Assembly (NCBI GenBank): GCA_913031575.1
Contig: CAJWEV010000005.1
Location: 1 to 64,000 of the forward strand
DNA: 64,000 nt
Origin: an uncultured Halieaceae bacterium
GTDB taxonomy: Bacteria > Pseudomonadota > Gammaproteobacteria > Pseudomonadales > Halieaceae
Direction of reading: 5' to 3'
Shown here piece by piece: positions 10,162-18,166 of this stretch (positions are counted from its first letter, which is position 1; every line of letters begins with the position of its first letter). The notes under the pieces were generated by a model. It made no database searches, was not told the DNA's origin, and saw only the letters and a list, made by a program, of their open reading frames with translations. A program made the translations under genes and the position numbers.

Positions 10162-10309
10162 ATTGATACCTGCTGGTTATCCGATTTATCAACTTAGGAT
10201 GACATGCGAAAACTGCGCAATCTATCCCTGACGGGAGATTTAGCGTCTCATCAAGCTTGCATAGTATGCTCAGGCGTTGGTTAGTCGTCACGTTAGGAAA
10301 AAAGCTTTC

Positions 10310-11482
10310 ATGTCTAAGGCAAAGCCGCTCTCAGGTATCAGAGTTGTTGAGCTCGGTCAGCTCCTTGCAGGACCTTTCACAGGCGCCATCCTTGGGTACT
10401 TTGGTGCCGAGGTCATAAAGATTGAGCCACCGGGCGGCGATCCCCTACGTCAATGGCGAGAAGTTCATAATGGCACGTCGTTCTGGTATCGCTCACTCGG
10501 AAGAAATAAAAAGAGTGTAGTGCTCGATCTAAAGACAGAGGGTGGTCGCGACGCGACGCGACGGCTGTTAAAAACCGCCGATGTGGTTATCGAGAACTTT
10601 CGACCCGGGACTATGGAGAAGTGGGCACTGGGGCCGGAAGACATTAAACCCGATAATCCCGGCCTCATTTATGCTCGCATTTCTGGCTACGGCCAGACCG
10701 GGCCATTCTCACAAAAACCTGGCTATGCGTCGGTGACCGAGGGATATGCAGGCTTTCGTTACATTAACGGACACAAAGATGAACCACCGGTGCGCCCCAA
10801 TATCTCGCTTGGGGATACGGTTGCCGCGATTCATGCTGCCCTGGGTGTGACACTTGCCATCATCCAGCGACATCAGTCGAATGAAGGACAGGTGGTGGAT
10901 GTTGCACTTTACGAATCTGTCTTCAATCTACTGGAGGGCATCATCCCCGAGTACGACGGCGCTGGCGTTATTCGTGAACCCTCGGGATCAACTATCACAG
11001 GGATCGTGCCAACCAATACGTACCGGTGTGCAGACGGTAAGTTTGTCGTCATTGGTGGCAACGGCGACAGTATTTTCAAGCGACTAATGTTAGAAGCCGG
11101 TCAACCGGATATCGCCAACGACCCAGCACTTGCTCAAAATCCGGGGCGCGTAATTCATCAGCAACGAATTGACGACGCGCTGTCCGACTGGTGCGCCGCA
11201 CACACGTCAACAGAAATCATCGATAGGCTCGAGACAGCCAAAGTGCCTGTAGGCCCAATCTACAATGTAGCCGACATGCTGGAGGACCCCCATTATAACG
11301 CTCGAGGATTATTCGAAACCGTCGAGATCGATGGTGAGCCGCTTAAGATTCCGGCGATCATGCCAAGGCTCAGCGATACCCCTGGGGGCACAGAGTGGGC
11401 TGGTGGCGACGTGGGTACTCATACGCATGAGGTGCTGTCAGAGCTACTAGGTATGTCGGACGAAGACATCGCCAATTTGTAG
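10310..11482 (+). CDS. CoA-transferase family III (CaiB/BaiF)
   Basis: A 390-residue class III CoA-transferase, which moves CoA between carboxylic acids through a glutamyl/aspartyl-anhydride cycle. The family hallmarks are present: LSGIRVVELGQLLAGPFTG at the N-terminus, GAEVIKIEPPGGDPLR, a VVIENFRPGTMEKW helix, and the catalytic Asp in NISLGDTVAAIHAAL (about residue 168). The ORF track begins 11 codons earlier; I prefer the ATG at 10310, which starts the conserved domain (MSKAKPLSG) with AGGA upstream. It is convergent with the HMG-CoA lyase gene 9 bases away. A role with HMG or a related dicarboxylate is possible by proximity only. Confidence 0.88.
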   Translation: MSKAKPLSGIRVVELGQLLAGPFTGAILGYFGAEVIKIEPPGGDPLRQWREVHNGTSFWYRSLGRNKKSVVLDLKTEGGRDATRRLLKTADVVIENFRPGTMEKWALGPEDIKPDNPGLIYARISGYGQTGPFSQKPGYASVTEGYAGFRYINGHKDEPPVRPNISLGDTVAAIHAALGVTLAIIQRHQSNEGQVVDVALYESVFNLLEGIIPEYDGAGVIREPSGSTITGIVPTNTYRCADGKFVVIGGNGDSIFKRLMLEAGQPDIANDPALAQNPGRVIHQQRIDDALSDWCAAHTSTEIIDRLETAKVPVGPIYNVADMLEDPHYNARGLFETVEIDGEPLKIPAIMPRLSDTPGGTEWAGGDVGTHTHEVLSELLGMSDEDIANL

Positions 11483-11491
11483 CGAGAGGGG

Positions 11492-12409
11492 TTAGTCGAG
11501 GGATTGACCTAATTTCTGCCAACTACGTGACACCCACGAGTAACTGCGCCCAAAGTTATCTGTGCCCAAGAGGCGATTTACTGTGGTAACGGCAGCAAGG
11601 AGATGCTCAAGACTCACACCAGTATTAACGCCCATGCTTTCGAGCAGGGTGACGAGGTCTTCCGTCGCCAAGTTGCCCCTCGCCCCCGGTGCAAAAGGAC
11701 AACCCCCCAAGCCTCCGATGGCACTATCAAAAAGTCGGATATCGCGTTCCAACGCGGCGAATACATTTGTCATTGCCATGGCACGGGTATCATGAAAATG
11801 ACATCCCAAAACATCGGAACCGTGCTGTGCAACCAAATCGGATAGGAGTGAACCAACCGCCCTCGGATTAGCGGCTCCAATCGTATCCGCCACCATGATC
11901 CGTGCAGGTCGCCATCTCATCAACCGGTTCACCTGATCGATAACTATGCTCGGAGCGACCAGCCCTTCATAGGGACACTCGAAGGCAACCGCCAAATAAA
12001 CATGTATGTCGACCCCATCTTCGACAGCACGCTCTAAAATAATCTCCGCGGAGCTGAAGGTGTCTTCAAGTCCTTTCCCGATATTATTTTGGTTCATTAG
12101 TTCGGTCGCAGCGACCACCAAGCCCATCTCTTTAATGCCTGCGGAGAGGGCCATCTCATATCCTTTCTGATTAGGTACCAGCACGCTGAACTTACAGCCA
12201 CTCTGGGGCAACGCTGCAACCAGCGTGTCCGTACCTGCCATCTGAGGTACCGCTTCAGAAGACACAAAGGAACCGACTTCTATCTCGGGAAGTCGCGCGT
12301 CCACCAAGACTTTAACCAGTTCTAGACGAGCCTCGACAGTCAAATGGACGGGCTGCGATTGCAAACCATCCCTTGGACCTACTTCTTTTATGGTAATGGT
12401 ATCGGCCAT
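11492..12409 (-). CDS. mvaB: Hydroxymethylglutaryl-CoA lyase
   Basis: A 305-residue TIM-barrel lyase that cleaves 3-hydroxy-3-methylglutaryl-CoA to acetoacetate and acetyl-CoA, the last step of leucine catabolism. The key sites are visible: KEVGPRDGLQ (Arg and metal-binding Asp), GCHFHDTRAMA with the two metal-ligand His, and the signature loop GGLGGCPFAPGARGN containing the catalytic Cys. The length is normal for the family. A GST-like gene ends 41 bases upstream on the same strand and may be co-transcribed. No isovaleryl-CoA dehydrogenase or methylcrotonyl-CoA carboxylase is near, so the rest of leucine breakdown must lie elsewhere. Confidence 0.9.
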   Translation of the reverse strand: MADTITIKEVGPRDGLQSQPVHLTVEARLELVKVLVDARLPEIEVGSFVSSEAVPQMAGTDTLVAALPQSGCKFSVLVPNQKGYEMALSAGIKEMGLVVAATELMNQNNIGKGLEDTFSSAEIILERAVEDGVDIHVYLAVAFECPYEGLVAPSIVIDQVNRLMRWRPARIMVADTIGAANPRAVGSLLSDLVAQHGSDVLGCHFHDTRAMAMTNVFAALERDIRLFDSAIGGLGGCPFAPGARGNLATEDLVTLLESMGVNTGVSLEHLLAAVTTVNRLLGTDNFGRSYSWVSRSWQKLGQSLD

Positions 12410-12450
12410 AGTCGGAAGGCTACGCGCCGATGCTGAATAACGCCATAGTG

Positions 12451-13560
12451 CTAGGTATTTACCTGCAACATCTTGTGATCAGCCCAAAAGGGTAAGCGGC
12501 TCTCTTGACCCTCGGATAACGGAAGATCTCCCTGTGCCCACAAAGCCTCCCATATCCCGACCTCGGTCAAAAGTGTCTGCAAGTCAGGTCGTACATCCTG
12601 CGGCACCGAATTAAATCGCGAGCGGAGCTCGGATAGGCACCACACACGGTAATGAGAGCTTCGGGCCCGCGTGTAGTTCACCCCACCAACCTTTGCGGAA
12701 AACCTCAATTTTCCTTGCCTGACCGCCTCAACGTTAGCGTTTAAGTAGGGCAAGTAGCCTCTCGCAATGTGTTGCAGCAAGGCACGGATATCATCGGGAA
12801 CGCCCTGAATAAGTCCGCCTTGTAAGCTTTCGGGACTGCTATTCCACAAACGCATGACCCACTCTAGCGTGCTGGGTGCCGTATGGCGAAGTAGTTGGAG
12901 TGGTATCGGGTCCAGAGCAAAATGTCGAAAGAAGGGTCCAGAGAAACCAATGTCAGCCAGGGTCGGTCGATCGCCCAATAAAAAACGACGATTTGAGAAG
13001 ATAGTTTCAAGCTGGGAGAACAGTGCCGCTACGTCGGCCTCTACACCCGCCACAGCCGCGGGGCTGATACCGTCGCCAGAGGTGTAACCATTGCGCTGAC
13101 GCCTGCGAAGAATGGCTCGCTTAACAAAGAGCGGTATATGAAGACCACGCATCACCTCGCGAGCCAAATGACCCGAAGCAAATTGCGCGCCTTCCTCATA
13201 AAACCACCGATAGTGCATTGCGGGTCGCCACCACCACTCGTCGGCCCAATCCTCCAACAGAAAGCAGACGAAGGCCTGCACAGGATCCTCCGGAACAATT
13301 GGGTTATCGGAATATTCGTCCTCAAACCACTCAATCATCTTGGTGCTATCGGTCATCCAGCGGCCATCAGATAGCTGGACTGTTGGCATTTGAGAAAGGC
13401 CCAGGGCCTTCTTATTTCGCCCTTCTTCCTCAGGGAAAACCATGCTTTTGAATCGATAGGGTATACCCTTCAAGCGGAAGTAGTTCTCCATCTTGCCGGT
13501 GAAGTAGGAAATGCTCGAGCCGCGAAGCTCAACTATGTCGTGGTCAATATTTTTTCCCAA
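12451..13560 (-). CDS. Glutathione S-transferase-like protein with extended C-terminal domain
   Basis: A 369-residue protein with a thioredoxin-like GST N-domain (about residues 10-90: ISYFTGKMENYFRLKGIPYRFKSM, then the cis-Pro/Ser motif QMPTVQLSDGRWMTDSTKMIEWFEDEY) and an all-helical GST C-domain with FLLGDRPTLADIGFSGPFFR. It is much longer than ordinary GSTs of about 210 residues because of an insertion in the helical domain and a C-terminal extension of about 100 residues. The start is TTG, with AAGGA six bases upstream. The function is unknown; such proteins may detoxify or isomerise rather than conjugate. It may be co-transcribed with mvaB. Confidence 0.75.
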   Translation of the reverse strand: MGKNIDHDIVELRGSSISYFTGKMENYFRLKGIPYRFKSMVFPEEEGRNKKALGLSQMPTVQLSDGRWMTDSTKMIEWFEDEYSDNPIVPEDPVQAFVCFLLEDWADEWWWRPAMHYRWFYEEGAQFASGHLAREVMRGLHIPLFVKRAILRRRQRNGYTSGDGISPAAVAGVEADVAALFSQLETIFSNRRFLLGDRPTLADIGFSGPFFRHFALDPIPLQLLRHTAPSTLEWVMRLWNSSPESLQGGLIQGVPDDIRALLQHIARGYLPYLNANVEAVRQGKLRFSAKVGGVNYTRARSSHYRVWCLSELRSRFNSVPQDVRPDLQTLLTEVGIWEALWAQGDLPLSEGQESRLPFWADHKMLQVNT

Positions 13561-13644
13561 ACCGCATCCTTGTTTTTGATCGTCGCTCGAAAAAAGGCCT
13601 CAACGAGCGGCCCTAATCCAAGCGACGCAACCTCGCTCACGTGA

Positions 13645-15573
13645 CTAAAGGTGGGTATTCAAAAATTGAAGGTATGCCTCCGATGCCGTAATCCGGTTTA
13701 CCCGCTTTCTGAAACCGTGTCCCTCGTCCTCAAACAGTACGTACTCGACCGGGACATCATTAGCGCGGACCTCATCGACTAGCTCATCGCTCTCCACCTG
13801 CAGTACACGCGGGTCGTTCGCTCCCTGCACAACCAGCAGTGGTTTCACAATATTCTCCGCGTGGAATAGCGGCGAAATAGCAGTCAAACGATCCGTGTCG
13901 GTTGCGGGGTCACCCAGCTCGGCGTAGAGCGAGGTTCTAAAGGCGCCCCACCACGGTGGAATAGACTCCAGTGTTCTCAGCCAGTTAGTCACACCAAAAA
14001 TGTTCACGCCCACCTCGAACGATTCTGGCTCAAACGCCAAGGCTGCAGCCACCATGTAGCCGCCGTAAGATCCACCGATGATGCCTACGCGCTCACCGTC
14101 GATCCAATCGTAAGACGACAAGAAGGCTCGTGATGCGACCACATCTCCTAGGTCCGCCTCCCCGTGCTTCAAATCATCGAGGTGGTAGAAGGTTTTTCCA
14201 TAGCCACTAGAGCCACGGTTGTTGATTTGATAGATCGCATAGCCATGGTTCACGAGATGCTGAATAGTCGCGGAATAGCCCTTTCGGCTTTGGCCGCCTG
14301 GGCCGCCGTGGACCCACACCATCGCGGGCGCCGGATTCTCTTTCGAGGCTTCACGGGGTTTGTACAAAATACCGGGGACTTGTAGCCCGTCGTAGCTGGC
14401 GAACCGAACAACTTCGCCCTCGACCATGAAGTCGCTATTGATCGCTGGATTCAACGCTTCGGTCAGTTGCACTGCATCACCGCCTAAGGGCATGTGGTAC
14501 AAATCATAAGGCGCCGTGTCGCGGTTCAAACCGAAGGCAATCGCTGTCTCGTCGCGGTTAAACCGGACTTGAGCAAGATCACCATCGGGAACATTTTTCA
14601 GCACAACGGCCTTGCCCGTCGATAAATCAGTCAAAGTGACGTCCGTACTCGCATCGTTGTTTACGCCACTGACACGGTACCGACCGCTCGGGGAGTAGCC
14701 GACATACATCACGTCCCAATCGTCGGCGACGAGCACCTCGCGCTCACCCGTCTCCAAGGATAGCGTCCAGGCTTGGCTGAATTCGCCAAACTCGTTGGTG
14801 GAATAAATCAGCTGGCTGTTATCCGGTGTGAAACCCATCGCCGAGTACTCGATATCTCCCTCATGCGGCGTAATATTGACCAGTTCCAGCTCATCGGCCG
14901 TTACATCGATCAAGAAAAGGTCGCTGTCGGCGTTGCTGTTATTGCGGGCATAAACCACCCATCGGCCGTCCGAACTGATGGAGCCCAAATCAAGACCCTC
15001 GCTATTCTCGTAAAGGACCTCTCGTGAGTAGTCAGCGGCGCTATAGCGGTACATGTCAAAAGCAGCGCCGTCACGCTCATTGCTGAAGACATAAAAGCTC
15101 CTTCCATCCGAGGACCAGCCAGCAAAGCCCGCCTTATGACCTTCGCCCGGTGTCAAGTCAGTCACCTCACCTTCAGGCGTCATGACGAACACGTGGGTCA
15201 GCTCATCACCATTACCGTCCTGCTGGTAAATGAATCGATCATCTTCGGGAAACCACGAGTCCACATACACACCACGATCGTCAGATTGGGTTAGCGGTGC
15301 CATCTGCCCCGTAGTGACATCCAATCGGTAGGCGTTATACACACCGGTCTCGTCGGAGCTCACCAACAGATCGCCATTGGCGGCTGAAAAAGCATAGGGG
15401 CCGGCACCACCTATACGATAGCTAGTGGTCTGGAAGAATTGCGCAGCCGAGTAGGTTTCATGAGAAGCCACGGCCGTCCCAGCCCCTCCGTGTTCCTGCG
15501 CATCGTCTGCTGAGCACCCAGTTAGCAATACGGCGAGCAATGAGGCCACACCTAAGTGAAAAAAACGTGTCAT
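13645..15573 (-). CDS. S9 family peptidase (prolyl oligopeptidase type), lipoprotein
   Basis: A 642-residue serine peptidase with an N-terminal beta-propeller (about residues 40-390) and a C-terminal alpha/beta hydrolase domain. The catalytic Ser is in GIIGGSYGGYMVAA, the Asp in VQGANDPRV and the His in DEGHGFRK. The ORF track starts 27 codons too early; the ATG at 15573 has an AAGGGGG site upstream and opens a lipoprotein signal (LLAVLLTGCSAD), so the mature enzyme should be lipid-anchored in the cell envelope. It probably trims oligopeptides in the periplasm. It lies downstream of the MBL and ADP-ribosylglycohydrolase genes on the same strand, after a gap of about 125 bases. Confidence 0.88.
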   Translation of the reverse strand: MTRFFHLGVASLLAVLLTGCSADDAQEHGGAGTAVASHETYSAAQFFQTTSYRIGGAGPYAFSAANGDLLVSSDETGVYNAYRLDVTTGQMAPLTQSDDRGVYVDSWFPEDDRFIYQQDGNGDELTHVFVMTPEGEVTDLTPGEGHKAGFAGWSSDGRSFYVFSNERDGAAFDMYRYSAADYSREVLYENSEGLDLGSISSDGRWVVYARNNSNADSDLFLIDVTADELELVNITPHEGDIEYSAMGFTPDNSQLIYSTNEFGEFSQAWTLSLETGEREVLVADDWDVMYVGYSPSGRYRVSGVNNDASTDVTLTDLSTGKAVVLKNVPDGDLAQVRFNRDETAIAFGLNRDTAPYDLYHMPLGGDAVQLTEALNPAINSDFMVEGEVVRFASYDGLQVPGILYKPREASKENPAPAMVWVHGGPGGQSRKGYSATIQHLVNHGYAIYQINNRGSSGYGKTFYHLDDLKHGEADLGDVVASRAFLSSYDWIDGERVGIIGGSYGGYMVAAALAFEPESFEVGVNIFGVTNWLRTLESIPPWWGAFRTSLYAELGDPATDTDRLTAISPLFHAENIVKPLLVVQGANDPRVLQVESDELVDEVRANDVPVEYVLFEDEGHGFRKRVNRITASEAYLQFLNTHL

Positions 15574-15698
15574 GCCATGGTCCCCCTTGGCGTTATTGAG
15601 TGATTTGTCATGGACTATCGATGGTAGCACCCAACAATTCAATGGCTGCTCCACTTACAGAGGCTATGACCAGCTCGTGAAACAACCGAGAGCTGTCC

Positions 15699-16631
15699 TT
15701 AGAAAACATCGAGGTCACGCGCCGAAACCACGGTTCCGCCGAATTCGCTTTTCACCTCATCGATGAGCGTCTCGTGCGTCGAGCCCCACAGCAGCTGGTG
15801 ATACAAGATAAGCAATTTCGGCTTCACCTCCGCCGCCAAACGCCCAAGCTCCGTGGTCGAGGTGTGATTCCTCGCGTGATACTTCTGCCACTGAGGCTCT
15901 TTCTTAGCAAATCCCTCTTCGCTATACACCTCATGAATGAGCACATCGGCACCTTGTGAATAATGCTTCACCACATCGGAGGGTGCGGTGTCGCCAGAAA
16001 TTACAATGATCGTATCAGGTGTTGTGAATCGATAACCCCATGCGTCCGGCCAACTACCGTGTGGCACGCGGAACGCCTCCACCTTCACATTATCATCCTC
16101 AAAAACGAGGCCCGTTTCTCTGATCTCATGGGTCTCAACACGCCAGCCCTCGTTATTGGCCGGCTGCTCACTGTAGAGCCGATAGCGGATATCCTCCTCG
16201 TAGGCCTCTAACACTTTGTCGGCCATGTGCTTGGCGCCCTCCGGACCAAACAGTCTCAGAGGCTCGTCACGACCCGCTGTCCAGGCTGTCAAAATGAGAT
16301 CTGGCAGACCCACGGTATGATCCGAGTGGAGGTGGGTTAGAAACGCATGTTTTATCTTTTCGACAGCCAAGCCCTCCACAGAACCGCCGTACTCGGGTGA
16401 CATGGCTGAGGCTTGGCGCACAACACCGGGCCCAAAATCGATCAAGTAGGGCTCATCATTCACAACGATCGCAACAGAGGGCCCAGAACGATCGGGGAAT
16501 GGATTGGGTGTCCCCGTGCCCAGCATGACGATCTGTGTGGTCTCAGAATCCAGTGTCTCTGCCACGACGCCAAAGGGCACCAGCGTGCACCCAATCGCTA
16601 ATAGGATGGTCCAACTCGCGCCTTTAAACAT
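15699..16631 (-). CDS. Secreted metallo-beta-lactamase-fold hydrolase (RNase Z/arylsulfatase-like)
   Basis: A 310-residue protein with a signal peptide (MFKGASWTILLAIGCTLVPFGVVAE). The MBL metal site is intact: FLTHLHSDHTVGLPDL (HxHxDH), ISGDTAPSD with the bridging Asp, IHEVY, and a late NHTSTTELG / LYHQLLWG region. The motif pattern is nearest to the RNase Z / AtsA-like arylsulfatase branch; export makes a tRNA-processing role unlikely, so ester or sulfate-ester hydrolysis in the periplasm is my inference. It starts 6 bases after the ADP-ribosylglycohydrolase stop with a GAGGA site between them, so the two are very likely one transcript. Confidence 0.85.
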   Translation of the reverse strand: MFKGASWTILLAIGCTLVPFGVVAETLDSETTQIVMLGTGTPNPFPDRSGPSVAIVVNDEPYLIDFGPGVVRQASAMSPEYGGSVEGLAVEKIKHAFLTHLHSDHTVGLPDLILTAWTAGRDEPLRLFGPEGAKHMADKVLEAYEEDIRYRLYSEQPANNEGWRVETHEIRETGLVFEDDNVKVEAFRVPHGSWPDAWGYRFTTPDTIIVISGDTAPSDVVKHYSQGADVLIHEVYSEEGFAKKEPQWQKYHARNHTSTTELGRLAAEVKPKLLILYHQLLWGSTHETLIDEVKSEFGGTVVSARDLDVF

Positions 16632-16637
16632 ATATCC

Positions 16638-17972
16638 TCACTTATCCACCTTTGCTTGATACTCAGAGTGGTAATTGGCCTCCACTCGTTGTGAAACCTC
16701 AATTCCCATTCTCGCCATATTGCAGAAAGAATCGATACCTTCGTTAGGGAACCCGCGACGTGTCCGGTGAATATTAAATTGGTCCGATAAAGGTTGCCCG
16801 AACTGATCCTCTATCCCCTGCCGGCCTAGGGTATAGCCTAAAAGACCACCCCAAGTCGCTGCAGGGTTATCGGCATCCCAGCCGGCCAGGACCGCTATTT
16901 TCAGCGTCTCTTTTAGATCACCCTCACCATAAAAGAGCGACACCAAACTGGCAGCGAAATTGATCCCCGAGGCAAAACAGCCATTGCAATACAAGCCTCG
17001 CGAGGTGACATCGTAACCATCTCGCTGTTCAACTTGGTAGCGCTGGTAGATGGCGTCGCGCGTTGCTTCCCACGGGAGCCCAGCTGCGTACTGGTGCTTC
17101 ACGAAATCGAACATAGCCGCTGGCACAGAGCCATCCGGCAGATGTTGCCGCGCAGCGTTGGCAATGTGATTAAGACGTTCAGGAGGGAGTTGACCGCGGG
17201 GCTCCATCGCAGCGAGGGCATGCATGAGGACGTAGAATTCAGATACGAGAACAGCGTCCCCATGCCCCGCTGTGCGAATAGGATAATAAGCGATATCAAG
17301 CGCTACATCGGGCGCACCCGGTGCCAGTAAACCGAATATCTCGGTCGTCAGCTGAGCATCAATCATGTCGCCGTGTGGATTGTTGTCTGGATGGGCTGTT
17401 TCCGGCGGTGAGTACCCCTCTAACATGAGCGTGTGCGCGCTCTGGTTAGACACCCAGAGGAAGTTCTGGTAACCCGCTTGGTCCTCACCGTACGGCGTGG
17501 GTTGCGACTCGTCGTAAATATGTCGGACCCAGGCTTTACGTATCTTTGGTGGTGTTAATTTCGCGACCTGCTGGTCATACAGAGTCCACAAATAGAGGTA
17601 CTCGATATCTGTATCGTCATCGGCCCCCCAAATCTCACTGGGACCACGAAGCACAAAGTCGATATTGCTAGAAATTTCGCTAGGGGTTTCACTCCAAATG
17701 GCCGGCTGATCGGGCATACCCCAGTCTTTTCGCGTGTAAAAACGGCCATGCTCACCGTCACCCCCAATCTTGTCCATCTCTGTAACGAGGCCCGTCCAGT
17801 TACCTATCAACTGACCCAGCCAAAAGCCCTGCCACTGATCTGACCTGGCATCACTTATTGGAGTTTCGTCAGCACCACAGTCCGGGTCTCCAACAGCGGG
17901 CTGAGCCATTGAGGAGATAACAATAAGAAGGGTGGAAATAATCGGTAACGATGCCTGCGAGGTCACTCTCAT
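16638..17972 (-). CDS. Exported ADP-ribosylglycohydrolase family protein
   Basis: A 444-residue protein of the ADP-ribosylglycohydrolase (DraG/ARH) fold. The metal-binding motifs are present: WGADDDTDIEYLYLW (about residues 115-130) and GWDADNPAATWGGLLGYTLG (about residues 365-385), matching the DDT and DAD signatures that hold the two magnesium ions in this family. Unusually, it has a clear signal peptide (SLPIISTLLIVISSMAQPAVG), so it should act outside the cytoplasm, where protein ADP-ribosylation is not expected. It may hydrolyse another ribosyl or glycosyl bond. It is the first gene of a run with the MBL hydrolase and S9 peptidase, and is divergent from GH36. Confidence 0.8.
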   Translation of the reverse strand: MRVTSQASLPIISTLLIVISSMAQPAVGDPDCGADETPISDARSDQWQGFWLGQLIGNWTGLVTEMDKIGGDGEHGRFYTRKDWGMPDQPAIWSETPSEISSNIDFVLRGPSEIWGADDDTDIEYLYLWTLYDQQVAKLTPPKIRKAWVRHIYDESQPTPYGEDQAGYQNFLWVSNQSAHTLMLEGYSPPETAHPDNNPHGDMIDAQLTTEIFGLLAPGAPDVALDIAYYPIRTAGHGDAVLVSEFYVLMHALAAMEPRGQLPPERLNHIANAARQHLPDGSVPAAMFDFVKHQYAAGLPWEATRDAIYQRYQVEQRDGYDVTSRGLYCNGCFASGINFAASLVSLFYGEGDLKETLKIAVLAGWDADNPAATWGGLLGYTLGRQGIEDQFGQPLSDQFNIHRTRRGFPNEGIDSFCNMARMGIEVSQRVEANYHSEYQAKVDK

Positions 17973-18166
17973 CCTTGCGGTTTTTTCTCCATCATTTTGC
18001 TGCTTCTATGGGCTATGTGTGAGGCAACACTGCCGATCCCCATGCGCCCTATTTGTAAGTGCGTGGCATAACGTATGCCAGCAGTGTAACTCCAACCCAG
18101 CCAAGGTACTCTAAACACACAATCGAGAAATAAACCAACAACGCAACTAAAACGTTTGAGATACAC

